The translations under genes and the position numbers were made by a program. The notes under the pieces are model-generated. The model ran no database searches and was not told the DNA's origin. It saw nothing but the letters and a program-made list of their open reading frames with translations. A stretch of 64,000 bases of DNA. It comes from Thermoplasmatota archaeon. GTDB taxonomy: Archaea > Thermoplasmatota > E2 > UBA202 > JdFR-43. The DNA lies in NCBI GenBank assembly GCA_029259055.1, contig JAPDJP010000015.1:27795-91794 (forward strand). The letters are read 5' to 3'. Below are positions 1 through 8,411 of this stretch, one piece after another (position 1 is the stretch's first letter; every line of letters starts with the position of its first letter).

Positions 1-74
1 TAGAATTACAGAGAAAAATTGTTGATTTGCTGGAAAAGAAAAATAAAGAGGATAATCATGAAGAAAACCTATAA
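1..74 (+). CDS. C-terminal end of an upstream protein (partial, ...ELQRKIVDLLEKKNKEDNHEENL*)
   Basis: Open frame from the window edge to TAA at 72-74; too short to assign a family. Confidence 0.4.
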   Translation, partial: ELQRKIVDLLEKKNKEDNHEENL

Positions 75-89
75 CAATGTTTTTATACT

Positions 90-2021
90 ATGCTCATTGT
101 TATAACGAAAATGGAAAGCATAGATGAATGGATTGAAAAACAAGAATTCAAAACAACCGCAGATATAGAAATTCCAAAGTTGCTCATAGACCAAGTAATA
201 GGACAAGATCATGCTGTGGAAGTAGTTAGACAAGCTGCAAAACAAAAAAGACATGTAATGCTAATTGGTGAGCCAGGAACAGGAAAATCAATGCTGGCGA
301 GGGCAATGACAGAATTTTTGCCAAAAGAAGAACTGGAAGATATTCTTGTTTATCCAAACCCAGATGACCCTAATACACCTCGCATTAGAGTTGTTCCTGC
401 TGGCAAGGGAAAAGAAATTGTTGAAAGGATGAAAATTGAGGCAAGAAAAAGAGAACAGCAACAGAGTCAAATTGTTACAACAATTGTTTTTTTCATAATA
501 ATGATTTCATTAATTGGCTCAATTTTTACTGGAGACTTAATGCTTGCTTTATTTGGATTAATAGCAGGAGCAATGATTTACTTGATTGCTGGGAGAGGAA
601 GCATAATCCAAAGGAAAGAAGAGGCGAATATTCCAAAATTGCTCGTAGCCCATGATAAAAATGACCCTCCACCCTTTATTGATGCCACTGCCGCCCATTC
701 CGGTGCTTTGCTTGGCGATGTGCGCCACGACCCATTTCAAGCTGGTGGATTGGAAACTCCTCCTCATTTAAGAGTGGAGGCTGGTGCCATTCATAGAGCA
801 CATAAAGGAGTGTTATATATTGACGAAATAAATACTCTGAGCCTGCCATCTCAACAGCATTTGTTAACTGCTATACAGGAAAAGAAGTTTTCTATAACAG
901 GGCAATCCGAAAGAAGCGCGGGAGCCATGGTTAAAACGGAGCCAGTACCCTGCGATTTTATTTTGGTGTGTGCTGGAAATTTAGATGCTGTTGCTGGAAT
1001 GCATCCCGCATTAAGGAGTAGAATAAGAGGGTATGGTTATGAAGTATATATGAATAGCGTGATGGATGATACGGAAGAAAATAGGAAAAAACTGGTAAGA
1101 TTTGTTGCTCAGGAAGTTGTAAAAGATGGAAGAATACCACATTTTGATAAAAAAGCTGTTGCAGAAATAATAAGAGAAGCTCAGAGAAGGGCAGGACAAA
1201 AAGGGAAACTGTCTTTAAGACTCCGTGAATTAGGAGGGCTAATAAGAGTAGCTGGAGACATTGCAAAAAATGAAGGGAAAGATGTTGTCACCGCGGAGCA
1301 TGTTATAAAAGCGAAGAAAATTGCAAGAAGTTTGGAACAACAAGTAGCTGATCGATATATTGAAAGAAAGAAAGTTTACAAGTATTTTGAAACAGAAGGT
1401 GTTAAAATTGGCACTGTAAATGGTTTAGCTGTAATGTCTGCAGACCCTTCCTTATCAGAATATTCTGGTTTGATCTTGCCAATAGTGGCAGAAGTAACAC
1501 CTGCGGGTTCAAGAGCGGAAGGTAAGGTAATAGCAACAGGAAAACTTGGAATTATAGCAAGAGAAGCTGTTCAAAACGTCTCAGCAATAATAAAAAAATA
1601 TATGGGAGAAGACATATCAAGGAAAGATATACATATTCAGTTTATAGGAACATATGAAGGCGTCGAAGGTGACTCAGCATCAATTTCTGTAGCCACCGCG
1701 GTAATTTCCGCTATGGAAAAGATTCCGGTTAGGCAGGATGTTGCAATGACTGGCTCACTAAGTATTCATGGCACTGTTTTGCCAGTAGGAGGCATAACCG
1801 CAAAAATCGAAGCAGCAGCAAAGGCAGGAATAAAAAAGGTTTTGATACCTAAAGCCAATATACAGGATGTTCTTATTGACGAGGATTTAAAAAATAGCAT
1901 TGAAATAGTTCCCGTATCAACATTAAAAGAAGTTTTAGAACATGCTTTAGTGGGCGATGGAAAAGAAAAATTAATAAAGAAATTAGAAGGTGATTATACA
2001 GAAAATAATCCTACAGATTAG
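90..2021 (+). CDS. lonB: Archaeal membrane-anchored ATP-dependent protease LonB
   Basis: Walker A GEPGTGKS, two hydrophobic segments in the AAA domain, C-terminal Lon protease domain with GDSASISVA and ..GGITAKIEAA; start may be the internal ATG at 111. Confidence 0.95.
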   Translation: MLIVITKMESIDEWIEKQEFKTTADIEIPKLLIDQVIGQDHAVEVVRQAAKQKRHVMLIGEPGTGKSMLARAMTEFLPKEELEDILVYPNPDDPNTPRIRVVPAGKGKEIVERMKIEARKREQQQSQIVTTIVFFIIMISLIGSIFTGDLMLALFGLIAGAMIYLIAGRGSIIQRKEEANIPKLLVAHDKNDPPPFIDATAAHSGALLGDVRHDPFQAGGLETPPHLRVEAGAIHRAHKGVLYIDEINTLSLPSQQHLLTAIQEKKFSITGQSERSAGAMVKTEPVPCDFILVCAGNLDAVAGMHPALRSRIRGYGYEVYMNSVMDDTEENRKKLVRFVAQEVVKDGRIPHFDKKAVAEIIREAQRRAGQKGKLSLRLRELGGLIRVAGDIAKNEGKDVVTAEHVIKAKKIARSLEQQVADRYIERKKVYKYFETEGVKIGTVNGLAVMSADPSLSEYSGLILPIVAEVTPAGSRAEGKVIATGKLGIIAREAVQNVSAIIKKYMGEDISRKDIHIQFIGTYEGVEGDSASISVATAVISAMEKIPVRQDVAMTGSLSIHGTVLPVGGITAKIEAAAKAGIKKVLIPKANIQDVLIDEDLKNSIEIVPVSTLKEVLEHALVGDGKEKLIKKLEGDYTENNPTD

Positions 2022-2028
2022 TAACAAA

Positions 2029-3210
2029 TTAGGTAACAACCCATCCAGGCCCAACCTGGGCGTATATTCTTGCAATATTTATTCTAACTATAATATTTTG
2101 CAAATTGAGCAAAACAAAATTTTCTCCTTCCGTTACTCTTCCATTGAGCTCTTCTTTAAGGAAATCCTTCCAAGCAGAAGGATAGAGAGTAGTAATATTT
2201 ATTGTTACATTTGTTGCATAATAAATATAGCTGGTCCAGCTTGAAAAATTCGTTCTTATAGAAAATGTTCCATAACCTGCTGCTCCTGTTTTGCCAGCAA
2301 CACCAACTATATTAATTAAAGTAAGATTAAAAGTTTGATTATTAGCTATTAGCATGGGAGGGAATAACATTGTATTTCCTCCCGCCTGACTTAAAATAAC
2401 AGCTCCTCCCTCATAGATATAATCTTGGTCAACAAAATAGGCATTTTGAGAGGAATATTTTATTGTACCCAACTTGTTTGTTTGGCTAATTTGTACATTT
2501 TGAAATCTAAGACAATTTATTATAAAAGTGCCATTTGATGAGCCATTTATTGAAATATTATATGGGGTAGGAAAGTTTTGTAATATATCTTTAAATTTAT
2601 AATCCTCATTCAGTAAATTAATTCTGTAACTTATTCCATCCTTTAATGCAACAGCTATTGGTTGGCTAAAAATTATTTGAGTATTGTTTATTACAGTAAG
2701 ATTAATCTGTACAAAATTATTTACAGTGCCAACCTCTACAGAAATATTTGCACTAAGAACAGATAAATTATAAGTATCTCCCTTTTGCAAATTCTCTATA
2801 TACAATTCAAGCTCATTTACTTTTAGTATATTTGTTATTTCCCCTATATTATTTTCAAAGGAATATAATACCGCCTTCATCCCATCGCCATTTATTGATA
2901 TGCTAAAATTGCTCGAATTGCTTGATAGTATTTGCAAAGAACCAAAAGCTCTAGAGGTGACAAAGTAAGGCAATTCTTTACTACCTAAAGTAATAGAATT
3001 TATCAAGGGCGACTCACTCCTTTCTATCGCCTGTAAATCGACGGAATATTTTAAGCTAGCAAATTGATTTGCAACCAAATCCATGTGTTCCGCTTCCCTT
3101 TCCTTCATCCATCTCGGAATATAATATGTTTGAATAGTTATTAGCATGATGGCAAATAAAGTGACAATGAGAATTGCGACGATGACGCCAACCTGCCCCT
3201 TCCTATTCAT
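2029..3210 (-). CDS. Probable separate secreted pilin-like protein (class III signal peptide), internal start of the fused ORF
   Basis: MNRKGQVGVIVAILIVTLFAIMLITIQ at the internal ATG (cat at 3208-3210); removing one base upstream creates an ATGA overlap. Confidence 0.5.
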   Translation of the reverse strand: MNRKGQVGVIVAILIVTLFAIMLITIQTYYIPRWMKEREAEHMDLVANQFASLKYSVDLQAIERSESPLINSITLGSKELPYFVTSRAFGSLQILSSNSSNFSISINGDGMKAVLYSFENNIGEITNILKVNELELYIENLQKGDTYNLSVLSANISVEVGTVNNFVQINLTVINNTQIIFSQPIAVALKDGISYRINLLNEDYKFKDILQNFPTPYNISINGSSNGTFIINCLRFQNVQISQTNKLGTIKYSSQNAYFVDQDYIYEGGAVILSQAGGNTMLFPPMLIANNQTFNLTLINIVGVAGKTGAAGYGTFSIRTNFSSWTSYIYYATNVTINITTLYPSAWKDFLKEELNGRVTEGENFVLLNLQNIIVRINIARIYAQVGPGWVVT

Positions 3211-5904
3211 GCTATTAAATCCCCTCTTTTTAAATAACTTTACGATATTTGCAAAAATAATGGCTACTAAGGCAATTATTATTATAATTAAAATTGTGTT
3301 ATCTTTGCTACTTTTAATTTCAAATTTTGCTATATTAGAAAATTCTTTTCCATCATATGCTCTTGCCTCCACAATATGCTTACCCTTTAATTTGATTTCA
3401 TAACTCCAATTTCCTTGCTCCCATTCCCCTATATCGATCCAGCTACCATTATCTATCCTTATTTCAATTTTTAAAACATCTCCATCTTCATCCTTTACTA
3501 TTCCTCTTATAACACCATTTTTACATTCATATATGGAAATATACGGTTTATGATTATTATTTACATAAATACATATTGAATCAGTTGCATAATCTTTACC
3601 ATCATATGCCCTCGCCTCTATAATATGCATTCCATTTTTTAATTCTGTTGTATCTATTTCATAATACCAGCTCAAATTTTCTACCAAAATCCAGCTACCA
3701 TTATCTATCCTTATTTCAATTTTTAAAACGTCTCCATCCTCATCGTTGGCAATACCTCTAATCATAATAGAATTATTAACGTAACTTCCATTTTCTGGAT
3801 ATAAAATATGAATTTCAGGAGGAGTATTTTGAACCACAGAACTTGTTACAAAATTTGCAATAATTGTCTTATTCTCATTCATTACAACTTGTATAACATT
3901 TTCATAACCCACAGCATCCCCGCCCCATCCAGCAAATCTATAATTTGAATATGCATATGCTATCAATGTTACTTTCGTCCCATATTCATAATTTTTTTTC
4001 AATGGATTAATATGGACATATCCAGAATTTGGAGGATTTATTATAACAGATAGCTCGTATTTTTTATATTTCAATATAACAATTTTGCTTATGTTGCCAA
4101 TGCATCCATCATCATCTGTTATAGTAAGAGTAACATTGTATATTCCATCATCAGAATAGGAATGAGTGACAACGCTTCCATATGCAACATATCCATCTCC
4201 AAAGTCCCATGTATAGTTTACAATGTAGCCATCTAAATCATAACTTGAAGAAGCATTGAATATAACGGTATTGTTCACAATTTCATATGAGAAATTAGCA
4301 AAAGGTTTTCTATTCATTACAACAATTTTTTTTGTTATGTTGCCAATCAATCCATCATTATCAACAACTCTCAAAGTAACATTGTATATACCATCATCAT
4401 TCCATGAATGCTCAACTACATCACCACTTTCATCAAATATACCATCACCATTCCAATCCCATTCATATGATACAATAGAGCCATCTAAATCATAACTTAA
4501 TGAGCCATTGAAAATAACGGACTCAAAAGTATATGGATTTAAAGGCATAAAGGAAAAATTGGCAATAGGAGGAGATAATATAAGAGCGTATGTTGTATCT
4601 ACAGCAATGCCTCCATAATTATCAACAACTGTAAGAACAACAGTATAATTTCCTGGACTGCTATAGGAGTGAGTAACAACTTTTCCATATCCAACGCTTC
4701 CATCCCCAAAATTCCATGTATAATTTACAATGTAGCCATCTAAATCATAACTTGAAGAAGCATTGAATAAAATGCTTTGATTTACAATTGCATAGTAAGC
4801 TCCTCCTGCATTTGCAAAAGGTATGGAATTTCTAACATCAATTTTTTTGCTTATGTTACCAACGCATCCATCATTATCAACAACTGTTAGAATAACAGTA
4901 TAATTTCCTGGGTTATTATAGGAATGGGTGACAACTCCTCCATGTCCAACATACCCATCCCCAAAATCCCATGTATAATTTACAATGTAGCCATCTAAAT
5001 CATAACTTGATGAAGCATTGAATAAAATACTTTGATTAATATACGGGTTTAAAGGCACAAAAGAAAAATTTGCAATAGGGGGAATTAATTCCATTATTGT
5101 TATACTCTTGTTTTCTACATATGCATATATAATGTTGTTATACCAGTCACTTATGGTAACATTGGATAAACAAATTTCCGTTTTTCCATATGATAATGGT
5201 TTAAAATTGATTCTTGCAACATATCCGCTCCCATTTGTAACATTTGAGATTGCAACGATTCTTACTCCATTAGAAATATTATTCCAATATACATTTACAG
5301 ATTCATTCCCTATCTCTCCATTTTCAATTTCTTCTATGCATAAATAGCTCTTGTTATATAATAAATCAAAGTTCATGCTACTAAAATTGCTAACATTGTA
5401 TATCATTATGTCAGCATAAAAATTCTTTTTAACAACATCCGGGGAAGAAACTTTTAAAAGCGTTGGTGTTAAAATAACGCTTTTATTAAGCCAGCTTACA
5501 TTTATTTTATTTCCATGCACATCACTTAAATTTCCATATATTTTAAAATCAGCGACTCCTTTTCCAATACTCTTAAATTTAACTATAGAAAGATATCCAT
5601 CGCCACTAATTCCAGTAAGACCGGCATCTTGAACTATTTTGCAGATTCCATCATATGAATTATAGTTAACTCCTATACTATAATTTTCTATGCTTCCATT
5701 ATATACTCCTATCAATTGCAAAATAGATGAATTATAAACAATAATATAATCTGCGGCAGAAAAATTACTTAGGTTATAAGCCATAATATATAAATTGATT
5801 TCATTTCCAGTTAGTACTATAGATGGACAGGAAAGCTGTATAGTTGCAGCTATTGAAGTTACTGCAAATGCATTAAGTGCCAATATTACTACTAATAATT
5901 TCAT
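2029..5904 (-). CDS. Surface protein: two cohesin-like domains, PKD repeats, InlB-like repeat, Ig-like repeats, TM anchor, then an in-frame pilin-like/class III signal-peptide protein from 3210
   Basis: N-terminal cohesin-like repeats (..GDGYLSIVKFKSIGKGVADFKIYGNLSDVHGNKI..); PKD motifs (NYTWDFGDG); TM segment ILIIIIIALVAIIFANIVKLFKKRG followed by MNRKGQVGVIVAILIVTLFAIMLI. Probably two genes fused in frame. Confidence 0.75.
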   Translation of the reverse strand: MKLLVVILALNAFAVTSIAATIQLSCPSIVLTGNEINLYIMAYNLSNFSAADYIIVYNSSILQLIGVYNGSIENYSIGVNYNSYDGICKIVQDAGLTGISGDGYLSIVKFKSIGKGVADFKIYGNLSDVHGNKINVSWLNKSVILTPTLLKVSSPDVVKKNFYADIMIYNVSNFSSMNFDLLYNKSYLCIEEIENGEIGNESVNVYWNNISNGVRIVAISNVTNGSGYVARINFKPLSYGKTEICLSNVTISDWYNNIIYAYVENKSITIMELIPPIANFSFVPLNPYINQSILFNASSSYDLDGYIVNYTWDFGDGYVGHGGVVTHSYNNPGNYTVILTVVDNDGCVGNISKKIDVRNSIPFANAGGAYYAIVNQSILFNASSSYDLDGYIVNYTWNFGDGSVGYGKVVTHSYSSPGNYTVVLTVVDNYGGIAVDTTYALILSPPIANFSFMPLNPYTFESVIFNGSLSYDLDGSIVSYEWDWNGDGIFDESGDVVEHSWNDDGIYNVTLRVVDNDGLIGNITKKIVVMNRKPFANFSYEIVNNTVIFNASSSYDLDGYIVNYTWDFGDGYVAYGSVVTHSYSDDGIYNVTLTITDDDGCIGNISKIVILKYKKYELSVIINPPNSGYVHINPLKKNYEYGTKVTLIAYAYSNYRFAGWGGDAVGYENVIQVVMNENKTIIANFVTSSVVQNTPPEIHILYPENGSYVNNSIMIRGIANDEDGDVLKIEIRIDNGSWILVENLSWYYEIDTTELKNGMHIIEARAYDGKDYATDSICIYVNNNHKPYISIYECKNGVIRGIVKDEDGDVLKIEIRIDNGSWIDIGEWEQGNWSYEIKLKGKHIVEARAYDGKEFSNIAKFEIKSSKDNTILIIIIIALVAIIFANIVKLFKKRGFNSMNRKGQVGVIVAILIVTLFAIMLITIQTYYIPRWMKEREAEHMDLVANQFASLKYSVDLQAIERSESPLINSITLGSKELPYFVTSRAFGSLQILSSNSSNFSISINGDGMKAVLYSFENNIGEITNILKVNELELYIENLQKGDTYNLSVLSANISVEVGTVNNFVQINLTVINNTQIIFSQPIAVALKDGISYRINLLNEDYKFKDILQNFPTPYNISINGSSNGTFIINCLRFQNVQISQTNKLGTIKYSSQNAYFVDQDYIYEGGAVILSQAGGNTMLFPPMLIANNQTFNLTLINIVGVAGKTGAAGYGTFSIRTNFSSWTSYIYYATNVTINITTLYPSAWKDFLKEELNGRVTEGENFVLLNLQNIIVRINIARIYAQVGPGWVVT
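4083..4572. repeat. Copy A of a ~490 bp PKD-encoding duplication (partner 8932-9421)
   Basis: By-eye alignment: offset 4849; apparently identical from ~4217 to 4572; antisense ORFs 4256-4495 and 9105-9344 translate identically. Confidence 0.9.
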
Positions 5905-8411
5905 GCTTTCCCTAATATTTTATTTATAAGCATTTCCATATCTTCCTGATTAACATTCCCATTTTTATCTACATCTGCTGGTGGGGTGGGGGTATCGATT
6001 CCCGCCAAAATTCTCTCCATTTTAGTAATGTCCATTGCATTTAGCTTTCCATCTAAATTGGCATCCCCTCTTTTATATACAGTTACTTCTATTTCTTTTG
6101 AATAAACTCCTCCATATTCATCTGTTGCTAACAAAATAACGGTATATTTACCAGCTCTTCTATAAACGTGCGTAACATTCTTCCCATATGCAATGCTCCC
6201 GTCCCCAAAATCCCATTTCCATGAAATAATGTTTCCGCTCGAATTGTCATAGAAATAGCCTGTTTCATTTTCAAATAAGAAAGAATATGAAAAGTTTATT
6301 GATACATTTTGTATTGTATGGAAAACAAAAATACCTGTTGTAGAGATATTTTTACCATCATTTACAACAACATACCATCTATATGTTTTTCCATGTTTTA
6401 AATTCAAAGCTACACATGCATATCCATTGTATGTTTCAATAGAAGAAATTTTACTTCCATTATGCCAATAGAATGTAACATTTAATATATCGTAATCCTC
6501 ATCATACACATAAATTTGGAGAGAAATATTTATTCCCACTACAGTGTCATTTTCTGGATATAAAATTGTTATATTTGGAGGATGATTTTCTTTTAACAAT
6601 GTAGAAAAGTTCTTTACTTCTCCATATGCTATTCTACCATTTGAACCAACAGCAACAGCTCTATAACTATAGCATTTTCCATCTTTCAATCCAGTAATAT
6701 TGACATTGAATAAACCCGTAGTATTTACTGTTTTGACAGATGTTGTTTTCTTGCTTTTACCATCCCAGTATTCAAACCAAATGTAACAAAAATCACTCCC
6801 TCCCAATGAAGTTAAGTTTGCGTATAAAGTAGCATTATGATATGATGCCATTGCATCCCAAGTAGCAATGGAGGGAGGAGCAGGAAGCGCCAAAGTTTTA
6901 AAAGTAAGATTTACTCCATAAGATATCCCCTTACTATTTTCAACAACAGCCCTATAGTAATACAAAGTATTTTCCTTTAAATTGGTTAATACTTCGTAAA
7001 ATTCTCCAGTTGAATCCATTATCTTTTTTTGTGTTTGATTTTTTTCTCCTCCCTCCTCCCAATATTCAAACCATACCTTACAGCTGTCATCACCTCCCAT
7101 ATCTGTTAAATTTCCCTTTAGAATAATGGCATATTCTATTGCCCTCGTTTCCACGCTTGCTTTTATTGGTTGAGTATAGAATGTATGGTCATTTCCATAG
7201 GTTATACCTTTATAATTTTTGGCAATTGCCCTAAAATGATAAACTTTTCCTGGCTCCAAATTATCGATTTCTATTGAAAATTCACCAACAGAATAAATAT
7301 TTAGTTTTTGTGTTGTATAACCATAAGATGTTGTCTCTCCATACTCAAACCATGCTTCACAGCCATCATCCCCTCCCAAATCAGTTAGCTCTCCCCTTAA
7401 TACAGCTGAATAACTTGTAACATTTTCAGCATCTAATGTTATAACAGATGGATAAATAATATGGGTTGTAAATGTTAAATCCTCTCCCACAGATGTTCCA
7501 GCAATATTACTTGCAATAGCCCTAAAATGATATGTTGTATTAACTGTTAACCCAGATATAGTGTAATAGAACTGGGATGGCGAAGTTTTTTGGATAACCG
7601 GGGTAGAATATGCATAATCCTGCCAGTTTTCATGAAATGTTGTATCATAAACAAACCAGACTTGGCAATTCTGAGCTCCTACCCTATTTAAATACCCATT
7701 TAATGTTGCTTCATTATATCCAATATTTGTTGCCTGCTGTGTAATAACTTCTGGAATTTCTGCTGGAGTATGAAAAGTTAAATCATTTCCATAACTTGTT
7801 TTTTTGCTATTCCTAGCAACAGCTTTAAAATGGTATGTTGTATCTGGTTTTAAATTAGTAATAGCAATACTAAAGATTCCTTCTTCATATAGTGTTAATT
7901 TTTGTGTTGTATAACCATAAGATGCTGTTTCCCCATATTTAAACCATACCTTACAGCTGTCATCCCCTCCCAAATCAGTTAGCTCTCCCCTTAATACAGC
8001 TGAATAACTTGTAACATTTTCAGCATCTAATGTTATAATGCTTGGACTCCCAATCAATGAAAAACTTATATTTTTTGAAGGTTGACTAACATCTAAAATA
8101 AAAGATTTGCTATTTTCTTCCCCATTATAACTACAATATACCGTGATTGTGTCCCCATCTTCACAATTTGGCAGATTATATAAATTGGCTTGATAATAAC
8201 CATTTTGTTGAGTTGAAACCGAAATTTGCGTTGATTTATCAACATCTTTTATTATAACAGATACGCCAGCTGGCAAAGGCTCCCCATCGCTATTTTTTAT
8301 GTATCCATATACTGGAAATGGCTGGTCCAGCGCTTTTCCTCTATCAATTACTTCTATGGTTGTAAAGAGTATTAACAAACCAACAAACAAACTTTTTATT
8401 TTTTTATTCAT
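5901..8411 (-). CDS. Secreted protein with N-terminal carboxypeptidase-regulatory-like domain, FnIII-like repeats, PKD domain and C-terminal type I dockerin
   Basis: Signal peptide; repeated TLDAENVTSYSAVLRGELTDLGGDD units; PKD WKWDFGDGS; C-terminus RGDANLDGKLNAMDITKMERILAG...ADVDKNGNVNQEDMEMLINKILG. Starts 4 nt inside the next gene (ATGA). Confidence 0.8.
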   Translation of the reverse strand: MNKKIKSLFVGLLILFTTIEVIDRGKALDQPFPVYGYIKNSDGEPLPAGVSVIIKDVDKSTQISVSTQQNGYYQANLYNLPNCEDGDTITVYCSYNGEENSKSFILDVSQPSKNISFSLIGSPSIITLDAENVTSYSAVLRGELTDLGGDDSCKVWFKYGETASYGYTTQKLTLYEEGIFSIAITNLKPDTTYHFKAVARNSKKTSYGNDLTFHTPAEIPEVITQQATNIGYNEATLNGYLNRVGAQNCQVWFVYDTTFHENWQDYAYSTPVIQKTSPSQFYYTISGLTVNTTYHFRAIASNIAGTSVGEDLTFTTHIIYPSVITLDAENVTSYSAVLRGELTDLGGDDGCEAWFEYGETTSYGYTTQKLNIYSVGEFSIEIDNLEPGKVYHFRAIAKNYKGITYGNDHTFYTQPIKASVETRAIEYAIILKGNLTDMGGDDSCKVWFEYWEEGGEKNQTQKKIMDSTGEFYEVLTNLKENTLYYYRAVVENSKGISYGVNLTFKTLALPAPPSIATWDAMASYHNATLYANLTSLGGSDFCYIWFEYWDGKSKKTTSVKTVNTTGLFNVNITGLKDGKCYSYRAVAVGSNGRIAYGEVKNFSTLLKENHPPNITILYPENDTVVGINISLQIYVYDEDYDILNVTFYWHNGSKISSIETYNGYACVALNLKHGKTYRWYVVVNDGKNISTTGIFVFHTIQNVSINFSYSFLFENETGYFYDNSSGNIISWKWDFGDGSIAYGKNVTHVYRRAGKYTVILLATDEYGGVYSKEIEVTVYKRGDANLDGKLNAMDITKMERILAGIDTPTPPADVDKNGNVNQEDMEMLINKILGKA
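7318..7450. repeat. FnIII-like repeat DNA copy (partner ~7911-8040)
   Basis: Shared stretch including tcccctcccaaatcagttagctctccccttaatacagctgaataacttgtaacattttcagcatctaatgttataa. Confidence 0.75.
7911..8040. repeat. FnIII-like repeat DNA copy (partner ~7318-7450)
   Basis: See partner copy. Confidence 0.75.

Noticed and set aside
4256-4495. 79-aa + strand ORF identical to 9105-9344
   Set aside because: Antisense reading of the duplicated PKD DNA; identity reflects the repeat, not a conserved gene.
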